Assembly (NCBI GenBank): GCA_029246385.1
Contig: JAQWNG010000034.1
Coordinates: 62,001 to 126,000, forward strand
Source: Halioglobus sp.
Lineage (GTDB): Bacteria > Pseudomonadota > Gammaproteobacteria > Pseudomonadales > Halieaceae
Direction: 5' to 3'
DNA length: 64,000 nt
Below the pieces are notes generated by a model. That model was not told the origin of the DNA. It made no database searches and saw only the letters and a list, made by a program, of their open reading frames with translations. Below are positions 10,018-19,643 of the stretch, in pieces; positions within the stretch are counted from its first letter, which is position 1; each line of letters starts with the position of its first letter. Both the position numbers and the translations under genes were made by a program.

Positions 10018-10974
10018 ATGGCCATCAAATTAGGCGTGGTGATGGACCCCATCAGCGGCATCAATTACAAGAAAGACACCACCATGGCGATGCTGTGGGC
10101 GGCTCAAGATCGGGGGTGGGAATTATTCTATATGGAGCAGACACACGTCTATCTCGAGCAGGGTGTTGCGCGAGCGCGTATGGCCCCGCTGCAGGTTTTT
10201 CGCGATCATGACCACTGGTTTAGCCTCGACCGAGCTGAAGATAGAAATCTCGGTGAGCTCGACGTAATCCTAATGCGTAAGGATCCCCCTTTCGACAACG
10301 AATACATCTATAGTACGTATATCCTCGAAGCAGCAGAGCGCGAGGGGGCTCTTATAGTAAATCGCTGCCAAAGCCTGCGCGACTGCAACGAAAAAGTGTT
10401 CGCCACCCAGTTCCCCCAGTGCTGCCCTCCGGTGCTGGTCAGCGCGGACATGCAGCGACTCAAGGCGTTTCACCAGCAGCATGAAGACACTATATACAAG
10501 CCCCTCGACGGCATGGGCGGCAGTGCTATTTTTAGAGTAAAACCGGATGACACTAACATAAGCGTAATCCTCGAGATGCTCACAAAGAATGGTTGTGAGA
10601 CCATCATGGCGCAGAAATTTATTCCCCAAATTGAGAACGGTGATAAGCGCATACTGATGATCAACGGAGAGCCTGTACCCTATTGTCTAGCTCGAATCCC
10701 TCTAGCGGGCGAAACTCGAGCTAACCTGGCTGTAGGCGGTGCCGGTCAACCACAACGGCTTTCAGAACGTGACCAATGGATTGCTGCACAAGTCGGACCT
10801 AGCCTCCGCGAGAAAGGTCTTCTGTTTGTCGGGCTCGATGTGATTGGCGATTACCTCACAGAAATCAACGTCACCAGCCCGACCTGCATTCGAGAAATCG
10901 ACGCCGGCTATGACCTGGACATTGCTGGACAACTGATGGATTGTATTAGCGAAGAATTAATTAAAAGGTGCTAA
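10018..10974 (+). CDS. gshB: Glutathione synthetase
   Basis: A 318-residue ATP-grasp ligase that adds glycine to gamma-glutamylcysteine. It starts MAIKLGVVMDPISGINYKKD, the family signature, and continues with NRCQSLRDCNEKVFATQFP, the glycine-rich KPLDGMGGSAIFRV loop, and the metal-binding EINVTSPTCIREID. ATG 10018 gives the standard N-terminus; the frame opens at TTG 9997 but the extra seven residues are not conserved. The next gene starts seven bases after the stop. The order gshB-tonB-yqgE-ruvX matches Pseudomonas. Confidence 0.96.
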   Translation: MAIKLGVVMDPISGINYKKDTTMAMLWAAQDRGWELFYMEQTHVYLEQGVARARMAPLQVFRDHDHWFSLDRAEDRNLGELDVILMRKDPPFDNEYIYSTYILEAAEREGALIVNRCQSLRDCNEKVFATQFPQCCPPVLVSADMQRLKAFHQQHEDTIYKPLDGMGGSAIFRVKPDDTNISVILEMLTKNGCETIMAQKFIPQIENGDKRILMINGEPVPYCLARIPLAGETRANLAVGGAGQPQRLSERDQWIAAQVGPSLREKGLLFVGLDVIGDYLTEINVTSPTCIREIDAGYDLDIAGQLMDCISEELIKRC

Positions 10975-10981
10975 TCAACAC

Positions 10982-11806
10982 ATGTACTACCTGGAAACGG
11001 GACGCAATACGCACACTCGATTTTTCAATGCCTTAGCTCTGGCATTGGCTATTCATGCGGCCTTAATCCTAACTATAGCCTTTAGCGCCAGTACACCTGT
11101 TGCATATTCAACGCCGCAACTAAAAGTGACGCTCGCCAACCGTCCCAGTGCATTATCTCCGCAAGACGCAATTCACATTGCGCAGTCCAATCAGGAGGGT
11201 GACAGTTATAAAGCCAACATTAACCACATCAGCCCTCGCAGTAAGGCGCCCTTCCTAAAACACACCCAGCGGCGTGATCGGTTTCCCAGCGCAACTAGAG
11301 TCGTCCGCGCACAAAAATCTGAGCCGACAAAACACCCACAGCTAGAGCTTAGCCTGAAAGGGATTAGCTCAAAAGTCGATGGCCTGAGCGAGGAACTCAG
11401 CAATCTACAGGCGGAATTGGATCACCAAACAAGATATTACGCAGACCGGCCCCGCGTAAGGCGGTTGGATTCTGCTGCGGCCAAAAAATCTGCAGACGCC
11501 GCCTATTTACTGGACTGGCAACAACGTCTAGAAAACGTTGGCAACCGTTTTTATCCGCAAGCGTCTGTTCGCTATGGTATCTATGGCAGCCTTCGCATGC
11601 TGGTCGTTATCCGACGGGATGGTAATTTAGAGGACATAAAAATTCTAGCTTCCTCTGGCCATGCCTTACTTGATAAGGCCGCTATCGGAATTGTACAAAT
11701 GGCTGCGCCCTACTCTGCCTTCCCGCCTGAGCTCTGGGCTTCCGTCGAAAAACTGGAAATTATTCGGACGTGGCATTTCCGAGAAAACGCGTTAAGCTCG
11801 CCCTAG
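10982..11806 (+). CDS. TonB-like energy transducer with a coiled-coil linker
   Basis: A 274-residue protein with one N-terminal membrane helix (about residues 16-34) and a C-terminal TonB domain (about 175-270: YPQASVRYGIYGSLRMLVVI, then SSGHALLDKAA and PPELW). Such proteins couple inner-membrane proton force to outer-membrane receptors. The usual proline-rich periplasmic spacer is missing; instead about residues 120-150 read as a heptad-like coiled coil (SSKVDGLSEELSNLQAELDH). No exbB/exbD genes are nearby. Its place after gshB corresponds to the Pseudomonas tonB3 locus, a gene linked there to type IV pili, and pilTU follow here; the link is inference. Confidence 0.8.
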   Translation: MYYLETGRNTHTRFFNALALALAIHAALILTIAFSASTPVAYSTPQLKVTLANRPSALSPQDAIHIAQSNQEGDSYKANINHISPRSKAPFLKHTQRRDRFPSATRVVRAQKSEPTKHPQLELSLKGISSKVDGLSEELSNLQAELDHQTRYYADRPRVRRLDSAAAKKSADAAYLLDWQQRLENVGNRFYPQASVRYGIYGSLRMLVVIRRDGNLEDIKILASSGHALLDKAAIGIVQMAAPYSAFPPELWASVEKLEIIRTWHFRENALSSP

Positions 11807-11859
11807 TATTGCATAAGATTGCTTGCGCCATTTTCTAAACACAAGAGACACGTTTAGCA

Positions 11860-12450
11860 ATGCATAGAAGATTGTCCACCAAGATAGCTAAAAGCGGTGA
11901 TTGTCTACGAAATCATTTCCTACTCGCTATGCCCCAACTGTCGGGGGGCATTTTTTCGCAAAGTATCACCTACATCTGCGAGCATGATGAAGGCGGCGCC
12001 ATGGGTATTGTCATCAATCGACCTCTAGACTTATCAGTGAACGACATGTTTAAAGACCTGGGCATCAGCACGCAAAGTGATTCCCATCGTCTTCAGGTAA
12101 TGGCGGGTGGTCCGGTACAAGTGGATCACGGCTTTGTACTGCACCGCCACTGTGGTAGGTCATGGGAGGCCAGCATCAAAGTAACGCCCGAAATCAGGCT
12201 GACCAGCTCTCGTGACATTCTTCGCGCAATCGCAGCTGACGACGGACCGAGTAATCATCTGATCGCTTTGGGTTACGCTGGATGGGCTGCCGATCAGTTA
12301 GAGCAAGAGTTAGCAGAAAACAGTTGGCTGACTCTTCCCGGAGATAGTGAGATTATTTTTTCCACGACTTATGACAAACGTCTAAGCGCTGCTAAAACCC
12401 TACTAGGAATAGACATGAACCTAATTTCCAGTCAGGCGGGGCACGCCTAA
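11860..12450 (+). CDS. yqgE: YqgE/AlgH family protein (UPF0301)
   Basis: A 196-residue member of the YqgE/AlgH family. The conserved core is LRNHFLLAMPQLSGGIFSQS, then ITYICEHDEGGAMGIVINRP and a GGPV motif in MAGGPVQVDHGFVLH. Its biochemical role is not settled; in Pseudomonas, AlgH was reported to affect alginate production. The N-terminus has about 14 residues more than usual, and I see no better in-frame start. It is followed 26 bases later by ruvX, the usual partner. Confidence 0.92.
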   Translation: MHRRLSTKIAKSGDCLRNHFLLAMPQLSGGIFSQSITYICEHDEGGAMGIVINRPLDLSVNDMFKDLGISTQSDSHRLQVMAGGPVQVDHGFVLHRHCGRSWEASIKVTPEIRLTSSRDILRAIAADDGPSNHLIALGYAGWAADQLEQELAENSWLTLPGDSEIIFSTTYDKRLSAAKTLLGIDMNLISSQAGHA

Positions 12451-12476
12451 TTGAACAGCCAGCCAGAAAAGTCTCA

Positions 12477-12908
12477 ATGAAAAAACTTCACGGCACAGTC
12501 ATGGCGTTTGATTACGGCCTGTCTCAGATCGGTGTGGCGATAGGCAACTGCATGCTCGGAACGACGCAGCCTCTTGCCGTACTTCGAGCGAAAAATGGCC
12601 AACCAGAGTGGCAGGCCCTTAAAGATCTGATGAAAGAATGGCGACCAGACGTCTTGGTGGTTGGCGAACCATTAAATATGGACGGGACTACAAGCGAATT
12701 CAGCGAACGGGCCAATAAATTCGGTCGACGTTTACATGGGCGCCTGGGTCTAGAAGTGGCAATGGTCGATGAGCGGCTCAGTAGCTTTGAAGCGAAGGAA
12801 AACAGTCGCGAGCACGGTCATCGAGGAGACTATAAACGGCAACCGGTGGACAGCCTTGCCGCAGAACTTATCCTGCGCACTTGGCTGGCAGAAAACGCTG
12901 ATAGATAA
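12477..12908 (+). CDS. ruvX: RuvX/YqgF family RNase H-fold protein
   Basis: A 143-residue RNase H-like protein, normal for YqgF. The first acidic residue is in MAFDYGLSQIGVAIGN, the central segment is VLVVGEPLNMDGTTSE, and the VDERLSSFEAKE motif is clear. It is annotated as a Holliday-junction resolvase-like enzyme, and in E. coli it is linked to 5' processing of pre-16S rRNA. It overlaps nothing but sits tightly after yqgE and converges on pilU with a 12-base gap. Confidence 0.93.
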   Translation: MKKLHGTVMAFDYGLSQIGVAIGNCMLGTTQPLAVLRAKNGQPEWQALKDLMKEWRPDVLVVGEPLNMDGTTSEFSERANKFGRRLHGRLGLEVAMVDERLSSFEAKENSREHGHRGDYKRQPVDSLAAELILRTWLAENADR

Positions 12909-12920
12909 CCTGGCCGGCCG

Positions 12921-14060
12921 TTAGCGTCTGTGGAAGCGACCTTCTTCCTCATGATCATCGACGGTAAGCCCCAACCCGGCGACTGATTCAAACTCTCCTC
13001 CCTCATGCATTTTTATTTTCAGCCGAACATCGTTAGCAGAATCAGCGAAGCGCAATGCTTCTTCTTTGTCTATCAGTCCATCCGTGTACGCTTTAACTAG
13101 CGCCTGGTCGAGTGTCTGCATGCCGAGCTCCGTTGACTTGGCCATCAGCTCTTTAATCAAGTGCACCTCGCCTTTGCGAATATATTCCGCGATCAAGGGC
13201 GAGTTGAGCAACACCTCAACGACCGGAGTGCGTCCCTTGCCGTCCTTAAGTGGCACTAACTGCTGAGCCACCATTGCCCTCAAGTTTAAGGAGAGATCCA
13301 TCCACACCTGATTGTGCATTTCAGCCGGAAAGAAGCTCTGAATTCGGTCCAATGCTTGGTTGGCATTGTTTGCATGCAGTGTGCATAGGCAGAGGTGGCC
13401 GGTCTCGGCAAAAGTCAACGCTTGGCGCATAGTTTCGGCCGTCCGCACCTCACCAATCAATATAACGTCCGGTGCTTGTCGCAGGGTATTTTTAAGAGCC
13501 ACGTCAAAAGACTCCGTATCCATGCCGACTTCTCGCTGAGTAACGATGCAGCCAGCGTGCTCATGTATATATTCAATGGGGTCTTCAATGCTAATAATGT
13601 GACCTCGACTATTATGATTGCGATAACCTACCATCGCCGCGAGAGAGGTTGATTTACCGGTGCCGGTGGCGCCAACAAAAACAACTAGGCCACGCTTGGC
13701 CATAGCCAACTCTTTAATGACCGGCGGCAAGCCCAATTCATCAATGGTCGGTATTGCGGACTGAATGCGCCGGACGACCATACCGAAATTACCACGTTGC
13801 ATAAAAGCGCTAGCTCGAAAACGACCCAGACTTTCGGAACTCATCGCGTAATTACATTCATGGTGTCTGTGAAACTCTTCTTGCTGATCTTTTCTCAGCG
13901 TAGACAATACAAGCTCTCGCGTCTCCGTATCAGAAAGTGGTGTATCAAATATCGGATGCATCTCTCCATTAACTTTGATACTAGGCGGAGCGTTGGCGGT
14001 AATAAACCCGTCAGATGCACCCTCCTTCACCATTCGTTCCAGCAAGTCTTCGATCCTCAT
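12921..14060 (-). CDS. pilU: Type IV pilus retraction ATPase accessory protein PilU
   Basis: A 379-residue PilT/GspE hexameric ATPase. Walker A is GATGTGKST, the Asp box IISIEDPIEYIHEH, Walker B DVILIGEVR, and the His box AETGHLCLCTLHANNA. PilU assists PilT in pilus retraction on the cytoplasmic face of the inner membrane. The C-terminal tail after KEEALRFADSANDVRL is acidic and longer than in PilT, as is usual for PilU. It lies 38 bases downstream of pilT on the same strand, the Pseudomonas order. Confidence 0.95.
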   Translation of the reverse strand: MRIEDLLERMVKEGASDGFITANAPPSIKVNGEMHPIFDTPLSDTETRELVLSTLRKDQQEEFHRHHECNYAMSSESLGRFRASAFMQRGNFGMVVRRIQSAIPTIDELGLPPVIKELAMAKRGLVVFVGATGTGKSTSLAAMVGYRNHNSRGHIISIEDPIEYIHEHAGCIVTQREVGMDTESFDVALKNTLRQAPDVILIGEVRTAETMRQALTFAETGHLCLCTLHANNANQALDRIQSFFPAEMHNQVWMDLSLNLRAMVAQQLVPLKDGKGRTPVVEVLLNSPLIAEYIRKGEVHLIKELMAKSTELGMQTLDQALVKAYTDGLIDKEEALRFADSANDVRLKIKMHEGGEFESVAGLGLTVDDHEEEGRFHRR

Positions 14061-14098
14061 GTTACGGGTCTCCTTTAGGTTGCAAGCAGATTAGGGTC

Positions 14099-15133
14099 TT
14101 AAAAGTTTTCCGGCATCCTAGCTTTTTCACGCGCCACTTCGCGGGTGACGAGCTGCTTTCCTAGCATTTTTTCTAAGCACTGGTCCATGGTTTGCATGCC
14201 TAATGCACTGCCCGTCTGGATAGCAGAATACATCTGCGCTACCTTATCCTCTCGAATCAAATTTCGTATTGCGGAGGTGCCACGCATAATCTCATGAGCG
14301 GCTATCCGTCCGCCGCTAGCTTTTTTTAGTAGCGTTTGAGATATCACAGCCTGCAGTGACTCCGACAGCATAGAGCGCACCATAGATTTTTCCGCTGCGG
14401 GAAAAACATCAATCACCCGATCAATCGTCTTAGCTGCTGACGTCGTATGCAGTGTGCCAAACACCAAATGCCCGGTTTCCGCTGCCGTCAACGCTAGACG
14501 TATGGTTTCTAGGTCACGCATCTCTCCCACCAACACGATATCGGGATCTTCGCGCAGCGCGGAACGCAATGCTTCAGCGAAACCTAAGGTATGGCGATGC
14601 ACTTCACGTTGATTGACGAGGCACTTCTTACTCTCATGAACAAATTCAATAGGATCTTCGATAGTGAGTATATGTTCGTGTTTATTGTCATTGATAAAAT
14701 CCACCATGGCAGCCATGGTCGTGGACTTGCCTGAACCTGTGGGCCCAGTCACCAGCACGAGACCGCGCGGCATCATGGCTATATCGCGAAAAACCTGTCC
14801 CATGCCAAGATCTTCCATAGATAACACTTTGGAGGGGATGGTGCGAAACACGCCTGCGGCACCCCTGTTCTGGTTAAACGCATTGACTCTAAAACGCGCG
14901 ATGCCAGGCACTTCGAAGGAAAAATCTGTCTCTAGGAACTCTTCGTAGTCTTTACGCTGCTTATCATTCATGATGTCGTAGATCAATTCGTGCACTTGCT
15001 TGTGTTCCATGGGCGGCAAATTCACACGGCGAATGTCGCCGTCAACACGGATCATTGGTGGCAGACCCGCTGAAAGGTGTAGATCGGACGCGCCCTGCTT
15101 GGCGCTAAAGGCCAGTAATTCTGTTATATCCAT
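14099..15133 (-). CDS. pilT: Type IV pilus retraction ATPase PilT
   Basis: A 344-residue retraction motor. It starts with the near-universal MDITELLAFSAKQGASDLHL and has Walker A GPTGSGKST, Asp box ILTIEDPIEFVHES, Walker B DIVLVGEMRD, His box AETGHLVFGTLHTTSA, and the AIRNLIREDK region. The AIRNLIRE motif is characteristic of PilT proper. ATG 15133 has GAGGG upstream; the frame opens four codons earlier. It is first in the pilT-pilU pair and divergent from yggS across 116 bases. No pilus structural genes are present. Confidence 0.97.
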   Translation of the reverse strand: MDITELLAFSAKQGASDLHLSAGLPPMIRVDGDIRRVNLPPMEHKQVHELIYDIMNDKQRKDYEEFLETDFSFEVPGIARFRVNAFNQNRGAAGVFRTIPSKVLSMEDLGMGQVFRDIAMMPRGLVLVTGPTGSGKSTTMAAMVDFINDNKHEHILTIEDPIEFVHESKKCLVNQREVHRHTLGFAEALRSALREDPDIVLVGEMRDLETIRLALTAAETGHLVFGTLHTTSAAKTIDRVIDVFPAAEKSMVRSMLSESLQAVISQTLLKKASGGRIAAHEIMRGTSAIRNLIREDKVAQMYSAIQTGSALGMQTMDQCLEKMLGKQLVTREVAREKARMPENF

Positions 15134-15249
15134 TTGTACCCTCAAGTGTAGTCATTATTCGACGGGGCTTTAGTTCGACGGTGCTTTTGAACACGAGCCA
15201 GTGCCGCGCTCTTTTATTCTCATGTCCTACAGACCTCTAATCCGCTAAT

Positions 15250-15951
15250 ATGCGCGTCATGGACGAACAATCACTCTCTGACAATATAGCAAATCTGCTC
15301 CAAAGAGTAAGGCGCAGCGCGGGTAAAAGCCAGTACCACAATGGTGACATTCTTGTGATTGCTGCCAGCAAAGGCCATCTGGCAGCCGATATTCGCACCG
15401 CCCACGCCTGTGGCATCATGCATTTTGGCGAAAGCTACCTTCAAGAGGCGATCAAAAAAATGGCCGCGCTGGAAGATCTTCATCTGGGGTGGCACTTTAT
15501 AGGGCCAATTCAATCTAACAAGACTGCGCCGATTGCACAAAATTTTGATTGGGTGCATAGCATCGATCGTATCAAAATTGCTCGGCGACTTAGCGAACAA
15601 CGGCCACAGCACTTGCTGCCATTGCAAGTTTGTCTGCAGATAAATATATCAAAAGAAGCGAGTAAATCCGGCACAACAATTGATGCTTTGCCAGAATTAG
15701 CCACAACCGTGGTTGAATTACCTAATCTGCAGCTTCGCGGACTGATGGCCGTGCCGGCTGCTAATATCAGTGCTGACGAACAGCGCGATGCCTTTAGTGA
15801 GATGAGGGAGGCTTTGGCGCAGCTAAAAGGACTGTATTCCTCTGTCGACACACTCTCGATGGGTATGTCTGCAGACGTTGAGAACGCCATCCTCGAGGGT
15901 GCCACGGCAGTTCGAGTCGGCACAGCGATTTTCGGGCCTCGCAACAGGTGA
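15250..15951 (+). CDS. yggS: PLP homeostasis protein (YggS/PLPBP)
   Basis: About 230 residues, a fold-type III PLP-binding barrel without known enzyme activity that balances pyridoxal phosphate and amino-acid pools. The likely PLP Lys is in VIAASKGHLAADI, followed by HFGESYLQEAIKKM, HFIGPIQSNKTAPI and LSMGMSADVENAI. The sequence shows SKG where most homologues have SKT, and GES for GEN. Start could be 15250 or ATG 15259. It is followed by proC and yggT, the standard cluster. Confidence 0.93.
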   Translation: MRVMDEQSLSDNIANLLQRVRRSAGKSQYHNGDILVIAASKGHLAADIRTAHACGIMHFGESYLQEAIKKMAALEDLHLGWHFIGPIQSNKTAPIAQNFDWVHSIDRIKIARRLSEQRPQHLLPLQVCLQINISKEASKSGTTIDALPELATTVVELPNLQLRGLMAVPAANISADEQRDAFSEMREALAQLKGLYSSVDTLSMGMSADVENAILEGATAVRVGTAIFGPRNR

Positions 15952-16006
15952 TTTTGGTAGTAGCCAGCGTGTATAATGTTCCGCTAGCTCAATGTCTGGT
16001 GAACAC

Positions 16007-16846
16007 ATGAACGACGCAGTCTTGGACACGCCCAAAATCGCATTTATCGGCGCCGGCAATATGGCGAGCAGTATCATTGGCGGCTTGCTCAATGGTGGAC
16101 ATCCCGCTGACAGAATCAGTGCTGCCGATCCATTTCCAGCGAGTCTCGAGCGTTTACGTAAATTAGCCCCAATAGCCATTTATAGTGATAACGCGGAAGC
16201 AGTCGCTACTGCGGACGTAATTGTACTAGCAGTAAAGCCACAAATAATCGCTGAGGCCGCAGGCAGTATTGCCGAGGCTGTTAATGCCAATGGGCCAGTC
16301 GTTATTTCCATTGCCGCGGGAGTGACAATTAATAGTGTGCAAGCGCAACTTGGACCAACGGCCGCTATTATTCGCGCTATGCCTAACACCCCTGCTTTAC
16401 TGCAGTGCGGAGCCAGCGGGTTGTTTGCGAACAAAGACTGCACTAGCCAGCAGCGCGATTCTGCACAAGCCATACTCGAAGCCGTGGGCATGACATTCTG
16501 GGTGAAGTCAGAGCAAGAACTGGATGCGGTCACTGCGCTATCTGGCAGCGGACCCGCCTATTTTTTCCTGTTTATGGAAGCCATGGTGGATGCAGGAGAA
16601 AAGTTAGGCCTAGACCGCGAGGACGCGACTAATTTGGCACTGGAGACCAGTTTTGGTGCCTCACGCATGGCAATTGAACACCAAGATGTTGGTCTTGCAG
16701 AACTACGGCAGCGAGTTACCAGCCCAGGCGGAACAACAGAGAGCGCCATTGCGAGCTTCGAGCAAGATAAGCTGCATGACGTTGTGGCAAGAGCTATGAT
16801 TGCGGCTGCCGACAGAGCGGCAGAAATGTCACGGGAAATGGGCTAA
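16007..16846 (+). CDS. proC: Pyrroline-5-carboxylate reductase
   Basis: A 279-residue NADPH-dependent enzyme for the last step of proline synthesis. The Rossmann motif is IAFIGAGNMASSIIGGLL; the C-terminal dimer domain has SGSGPAYFFLFMEAMVDAG and QRVTSPGGTTESAIA. ATG 16007 is preferred because GGTGA precedes it; ATG 15992 would add five residues with no ribosome site. It lies between yggS and yggT in the conserved cluster. Confidence 0.96.
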   Translation: MNDAVLDTPKIAFIGAGNMASSIIGGLLNGGHPADRISAADPFPASLERLRKLAPIAIYSDNAEAVATADVIVLAVKPQIIAEAAGSIAEAVNANGPVVISIAAGVTINSVQAQLGPTAAIIRAMPNTPALLQCGASGLFANKDCTSQQRDSAQAILEAVGMTFWVKSEQELDAVTALSGSGPAYFFLFMEAMVDAGEKLGLDREDATNLALETSFGASRMAIEHQDVGLAELRQRVTSPGGTTESAIASFEQDKLHDVVARAMIAAADRAAEMSREMG

Positions 16847-16861
16847 CCGAGGAAAATATCT

Positions 16862-17449
16862 GTGACCGCTATGAATGAAATTATCATTTACCTAGTGCAG
16901 ACAGCGCTCAGTCTGCTTCTTCTCGTAATGCTGTTGCGTTTCTTGCTACAACTCGTTCGCGCTGATTTCTACAACCCGATTTCCCAGTTTGTAGCCAAGG
17001 TGACGAACCCTCTTGTATTGCCATTGCGTAAGGTAGTGCCTAGTTTTGGTAGTATCGACCTCGCATCACTGCTGCTTTCGGTGCTGTTACAACTGGCGGG
17101 CGTTGTCTCCATTTTGCTTCTTGAAGGAGTTACCTTGCCGCGCGTGCTGCCCTTACTTATTTGGTCTGCTCTAGGCGTTGTCGGCCTGCTGGTGAACATT
17201 TATTTCTTCGCATTGCTGGCAATGATTGTGCTCAGTTGGATAGCGCCGGGCAGCAAAAACCCTGCCATCTATTTGCTCTATCAGATCACCGAACCGGTGA
17301 TGGCCCCTGTGAGAAAAATATTACCTGCTATGGGTGGCTTGGATTTTTCCCCGATTTTAGTCTTCATTGCCATTAACATAATACAGATCGCCCTAAGGCA
17401 TATCGCCAACAGTGTAGGCCTAGTCCCTGGGCTAGTATTTGGTCTATGA
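16862..17449 (+). CDS. yggT: YggT family integral membrane protein
   Basis: A 195-residue protein made of two copies of the YGGT repeat, each a pair of membrane helices. The first repeat includes [20 protein letters not shown] and [16 protein letters not shown]; the second includes [20 protein letters not shown] and [16 protein letters not shown]. The function is not established, though a role in osmotic or envelope homeostasis has been suggested. GTG 16862 is preceded by GAGGAA; ATG 16871 is an alternative. It lies 15 bases after proC. Confidence 0.93.
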   Translation: MTAMNEIIIYLVQTALSLLLLVMLLRFLLQLVRADFYNPISQFVAKVTNPLVLPLRKVVPSFGSIDLASLLLSVLLQLAGVVSILLLEGVTLPRVLPLLIWSALGVVGLLVNIYFFALLAMIVLSWIAPGSKNPAIYLLYQITEPVMAPVRKILPAMGGLDFSPILVFIAINIIQIALRHIANSVGLVPGLVFGL

Positions 17450-17456
17450 CGTGCCG

Positions 17457-18611
17457 ATGGTGAACGAATCAATCAATACTAGCCACTCCGTAGGTATTGT
17501 TACGCCACAGGTCGCTTACTTTGATGAGCCCTTACACCTGACCTGCGGGCGTGACTTGCCCCGCTACGAACTGGTGTATGAAACTTATGGCGAGCTTAAC
17601 CCCCAGCGCTCCAATGGCGTATTGATATGCCATGCCCTCAGCGGTAACCATCATGCTGCCGGATACCATAGCGCAGACGACAAGAAAGCCGGCTGGTGGG
17701 ACGAGTGTATCGGGCCAGGCAAGCCAATCGACACTAACCATTTTTTTGTTGTCAGCCTCAACAATCTAGGTGGCTGCCATGGCTCCACTGGGCCCACCGC
17801 CATTAACCCGACAACAGGAAAGTTGTGGGGGCCTGATTTTCCGCCTATGCGAACCACGGACTGGGTTCACAGCCAAGCCAAGCTGGCAGATTATCTCGGG
17901 ATTGATTGCTGGGCAGCGGTCGTGGGTGGCAGTCTCGGCGGTATGCAGGCTATGCGCTGGTCACTCGAATTTCCTGAACGCATTCGACACTGCATCGTTA
18001 TCGCAGCAGCACTGAAGCTTAGCGCCCAAAATCTCGCGTTCAACGAGGTGGCACGTCAGGCGATTCAGTCTGATCCACATTTTTTTGGCGGCACTTATCA
18101 GGATCAAGACCAAGTCCCCACCCGTGGTTTGGCACTGGCACGAATGATCGGGCATATAACCTACTTATCAGACGATGCTATGGCAAACAAGTTTGGACGT
18201 GATTTGCGATCAGGAAGTTTGGCGCGTGGCGACACTGCCGACGCCGAGTTTCAGGTACAAACTTATCTGCGTTATCAAGGCAGCCAATTCTCCGGCAATT
18301 TCGATGCGAATACCTATATCCTGATGACCCATGCCCTAGATTATTTCGACTTAGCATTGCAATACGACAACGACCCCGTTGCGGCATTTCGTCATGCACA
18401 GTGTAGCTTTTTCGTGGTTTCATTTTCCACTGACTGGCGCTTCTCGCCTGTCCGCTCACGAGAAATAGTTAATGCCCTGATTGCAGCAGAACGGCCTGTC
18501 AGTTATACAGAAATTGAGGCTAATGAGGGCCACGATGCATTCTTAATGCCCATTGCACGCTATCTTGATGTATTTCGCGCCTATATGCAGCGTGTCGCGG
18601 AAATCAACTGA
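17457..18611 (+). CDS. metX: Homoserine O-acyltransferase (probably succinyl-specific)
   Basis: About 384 residues of alpha/beta-hydrolase fold. The nucleophile Ser is in [14 protein letters not shown] (about residue 159); the Asp and His of the triad lie in [10 protein letters not shown] and EGHDAFL. It activates homoserine for methionine synthesis. Gammaproteobacterial MetX proteins are usually succinyltransferases rather than acetyltransferases; that assignment here is by relationship only. The start at ATG 17457 lies just after the yggT stop. It overlaps metW by one base in a TGATG junction, implying coupled translation. Confidence 0.93.
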   Translation: MVNESINTSHSVGIVTPQVAYFDEPLHLTCGRDLPRYELVYETYGELNPQRSNGVLICHALSGNHHAAGYHSADDKKAGWWDECIGPGKPIDTNHFFVVSLNNLGGCHGSTGPTAINPTTGKLWGPDFPPMRTTDWVHSQAKLADYLGIDCWAAVVGGSLGGMQAMRWSLEFPERIRHCIVIAAALKLSAQNLAFNEVARQAIQSDPHFFGGTYQDQDQVPTRGLALARMIGHITYLSDDAMANKFGRDLRSGSLARGDTADAEFQVQTYLRYQGSQFSGNFDANTYILMTHALDYFDLALQYDNDPVAAFRHAQCSFFVVSFSTDWRFSPVRSREIVNALIAAERPVSYTEIEANEGHDAFLMPIARYLDVFRAYMQRVAEIN

Positions 18612-19201
18612 TGCGCCTCGATTTATCCCATATTCAGCGCTGGATCGCACCGGATTCCCGGGTATTAGACCTCGGCTGTGGAGACGGCGTGTTTTTAGAG
18701 TTCCTGCGCGACCAGAGACAGGTTCGCGGCACCGGCCTAGAAATCGATCAAGCCTATATCACCTCAGCTATCGCGCGCGGGCTTAACGTCGTGGAGCAGA
18801 ACATGGACGAGGGCCTGTCGAATTTTCCCGACCACAGTTTTGATACTGTCGTCCTAGCCCTTGCTCTGCAGGCGGTAAATTATCCGGATCGCGTGCTAGA
18901 AGAGATGCTACGCATCGGCCGCGAGGGTATTGTTACTTTCCCTAACTTCGGTCATTGGCGGTGCCGCTTGATGCTGGGTATGCGCGGACATATGCCGGTG
19001 TCAAGCTTCATGCCCCACACCTGGTACAATACGCCCAACATACACTTCTGTACGGTGAACGATTTCGAGGACCTTTGCCGAGACAAAGGCATCCGCATTC
19101 TGGCCAGAAACATGGTTGGCAATATTAGCCGGCCGCCCATGCTTGCGAGGAGATGGCCAAACCTATTCGCCACCACGGCGATCTACCGGATTACCCGATA
19201 A
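18611..19201 (+). CDS. metW: Methionine biosynthesis protein MetW
   Basis: A 196-residue class I methyltransferase-like protein. Motif I is VLDLGCGDGVFLEFLRD; further family motifs are VVEQNMDEGLSNFPDHSFD, TFPNFGHWRCR and MPHTWYNTPNIHFCTVNDF. MetW is needed with MetX for homoserine acyltransferase activity in several proteobacteria. Its start overlaps the metX stop by one base, the usual metXW arrangement. Confidence 0.96.
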   Translation: MRLDLSHIQRWIAPDSRVLDLGCGDGVFLEFLRDQRQVRGTGLEIDQAYITSAIARGLNVVEQNMDEGLSNFPDHSFDTVVLALALQAVNYPDRVLEEMLRIGREGIVTFPNFGHWRCRLMLGMRGHMPVSSFMPHTWYNTPNIHFCTVNDFEDLCRDKGIRILARNMVGNISRPPMLARRWPNLFATTAIYRITR

Positions 19202-19202
19202 T

Positions 19203-19643
19203 ATGCGCCTATACCTTTTCATTCTCTCTACGTTCATTTGGCTGGCGCTGCCTTTCAGTCAGGCCCTGGCTCAGCAAATGGAGACATTCGAGCGTTTTGA
19301 GCTTTATTACAGTGTGGTCAACACCACATTCTTAGATCCAAAAATCGCTTCTACCTACGGTATCGCGCGAGGAGAGAAGCGGGCCATCCTCAACTTAGCC
19401 GTGCGTGAAAACCTAAGTGACGGCAGTACCGCTCGCGGTATCAAATTACAGGGCCGCACGTGGGACCTAATACAGAGTCAGACGCTCGAGTTCATTGAAG
19501 TTCGCGAAGGTAACTCAATTTACTACCTCGCCGAATTCCAGTTTATCAATGAAGAATGGCGCTTTTTTGAGATAGATTTTCGCCCCGTGGGGGCTGATCA
19601 AACATACACCTTTAAATTTAAACAGCAGCTCTACATCAATTGA
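19203..19643 (+). CDS. DUF4426 periplasmic protein
   Basis: A 146-residue protein with a cleavable signal peptide (MRLYLFILSTFIWLALPFSQ, cleavage probably after ALA near residue 23). The mature part is a small beta-rich domain of the DUF4426 family. Its function is unknown; it is commonly found between metW and rdgB, as here. ATG 19203 was chosen because it gives the signal peptide directly; the longer frame from 19116 lies inside metW. Its stop overlaps the rdgB start. Confidence 0.85.
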   Translation: MRLYLFILSTFIWLALPFSQALAQQMETFERFELYYSVVNTTFLDPKIASTYGIARGEKRAILNLAVRENLSDGSTARGIKLQGRTWDLIQSQTLEFIEVREGNSIYYLAEFQFINEEWRFFEIDFRPVGADQTYTFKFKQQLYIN

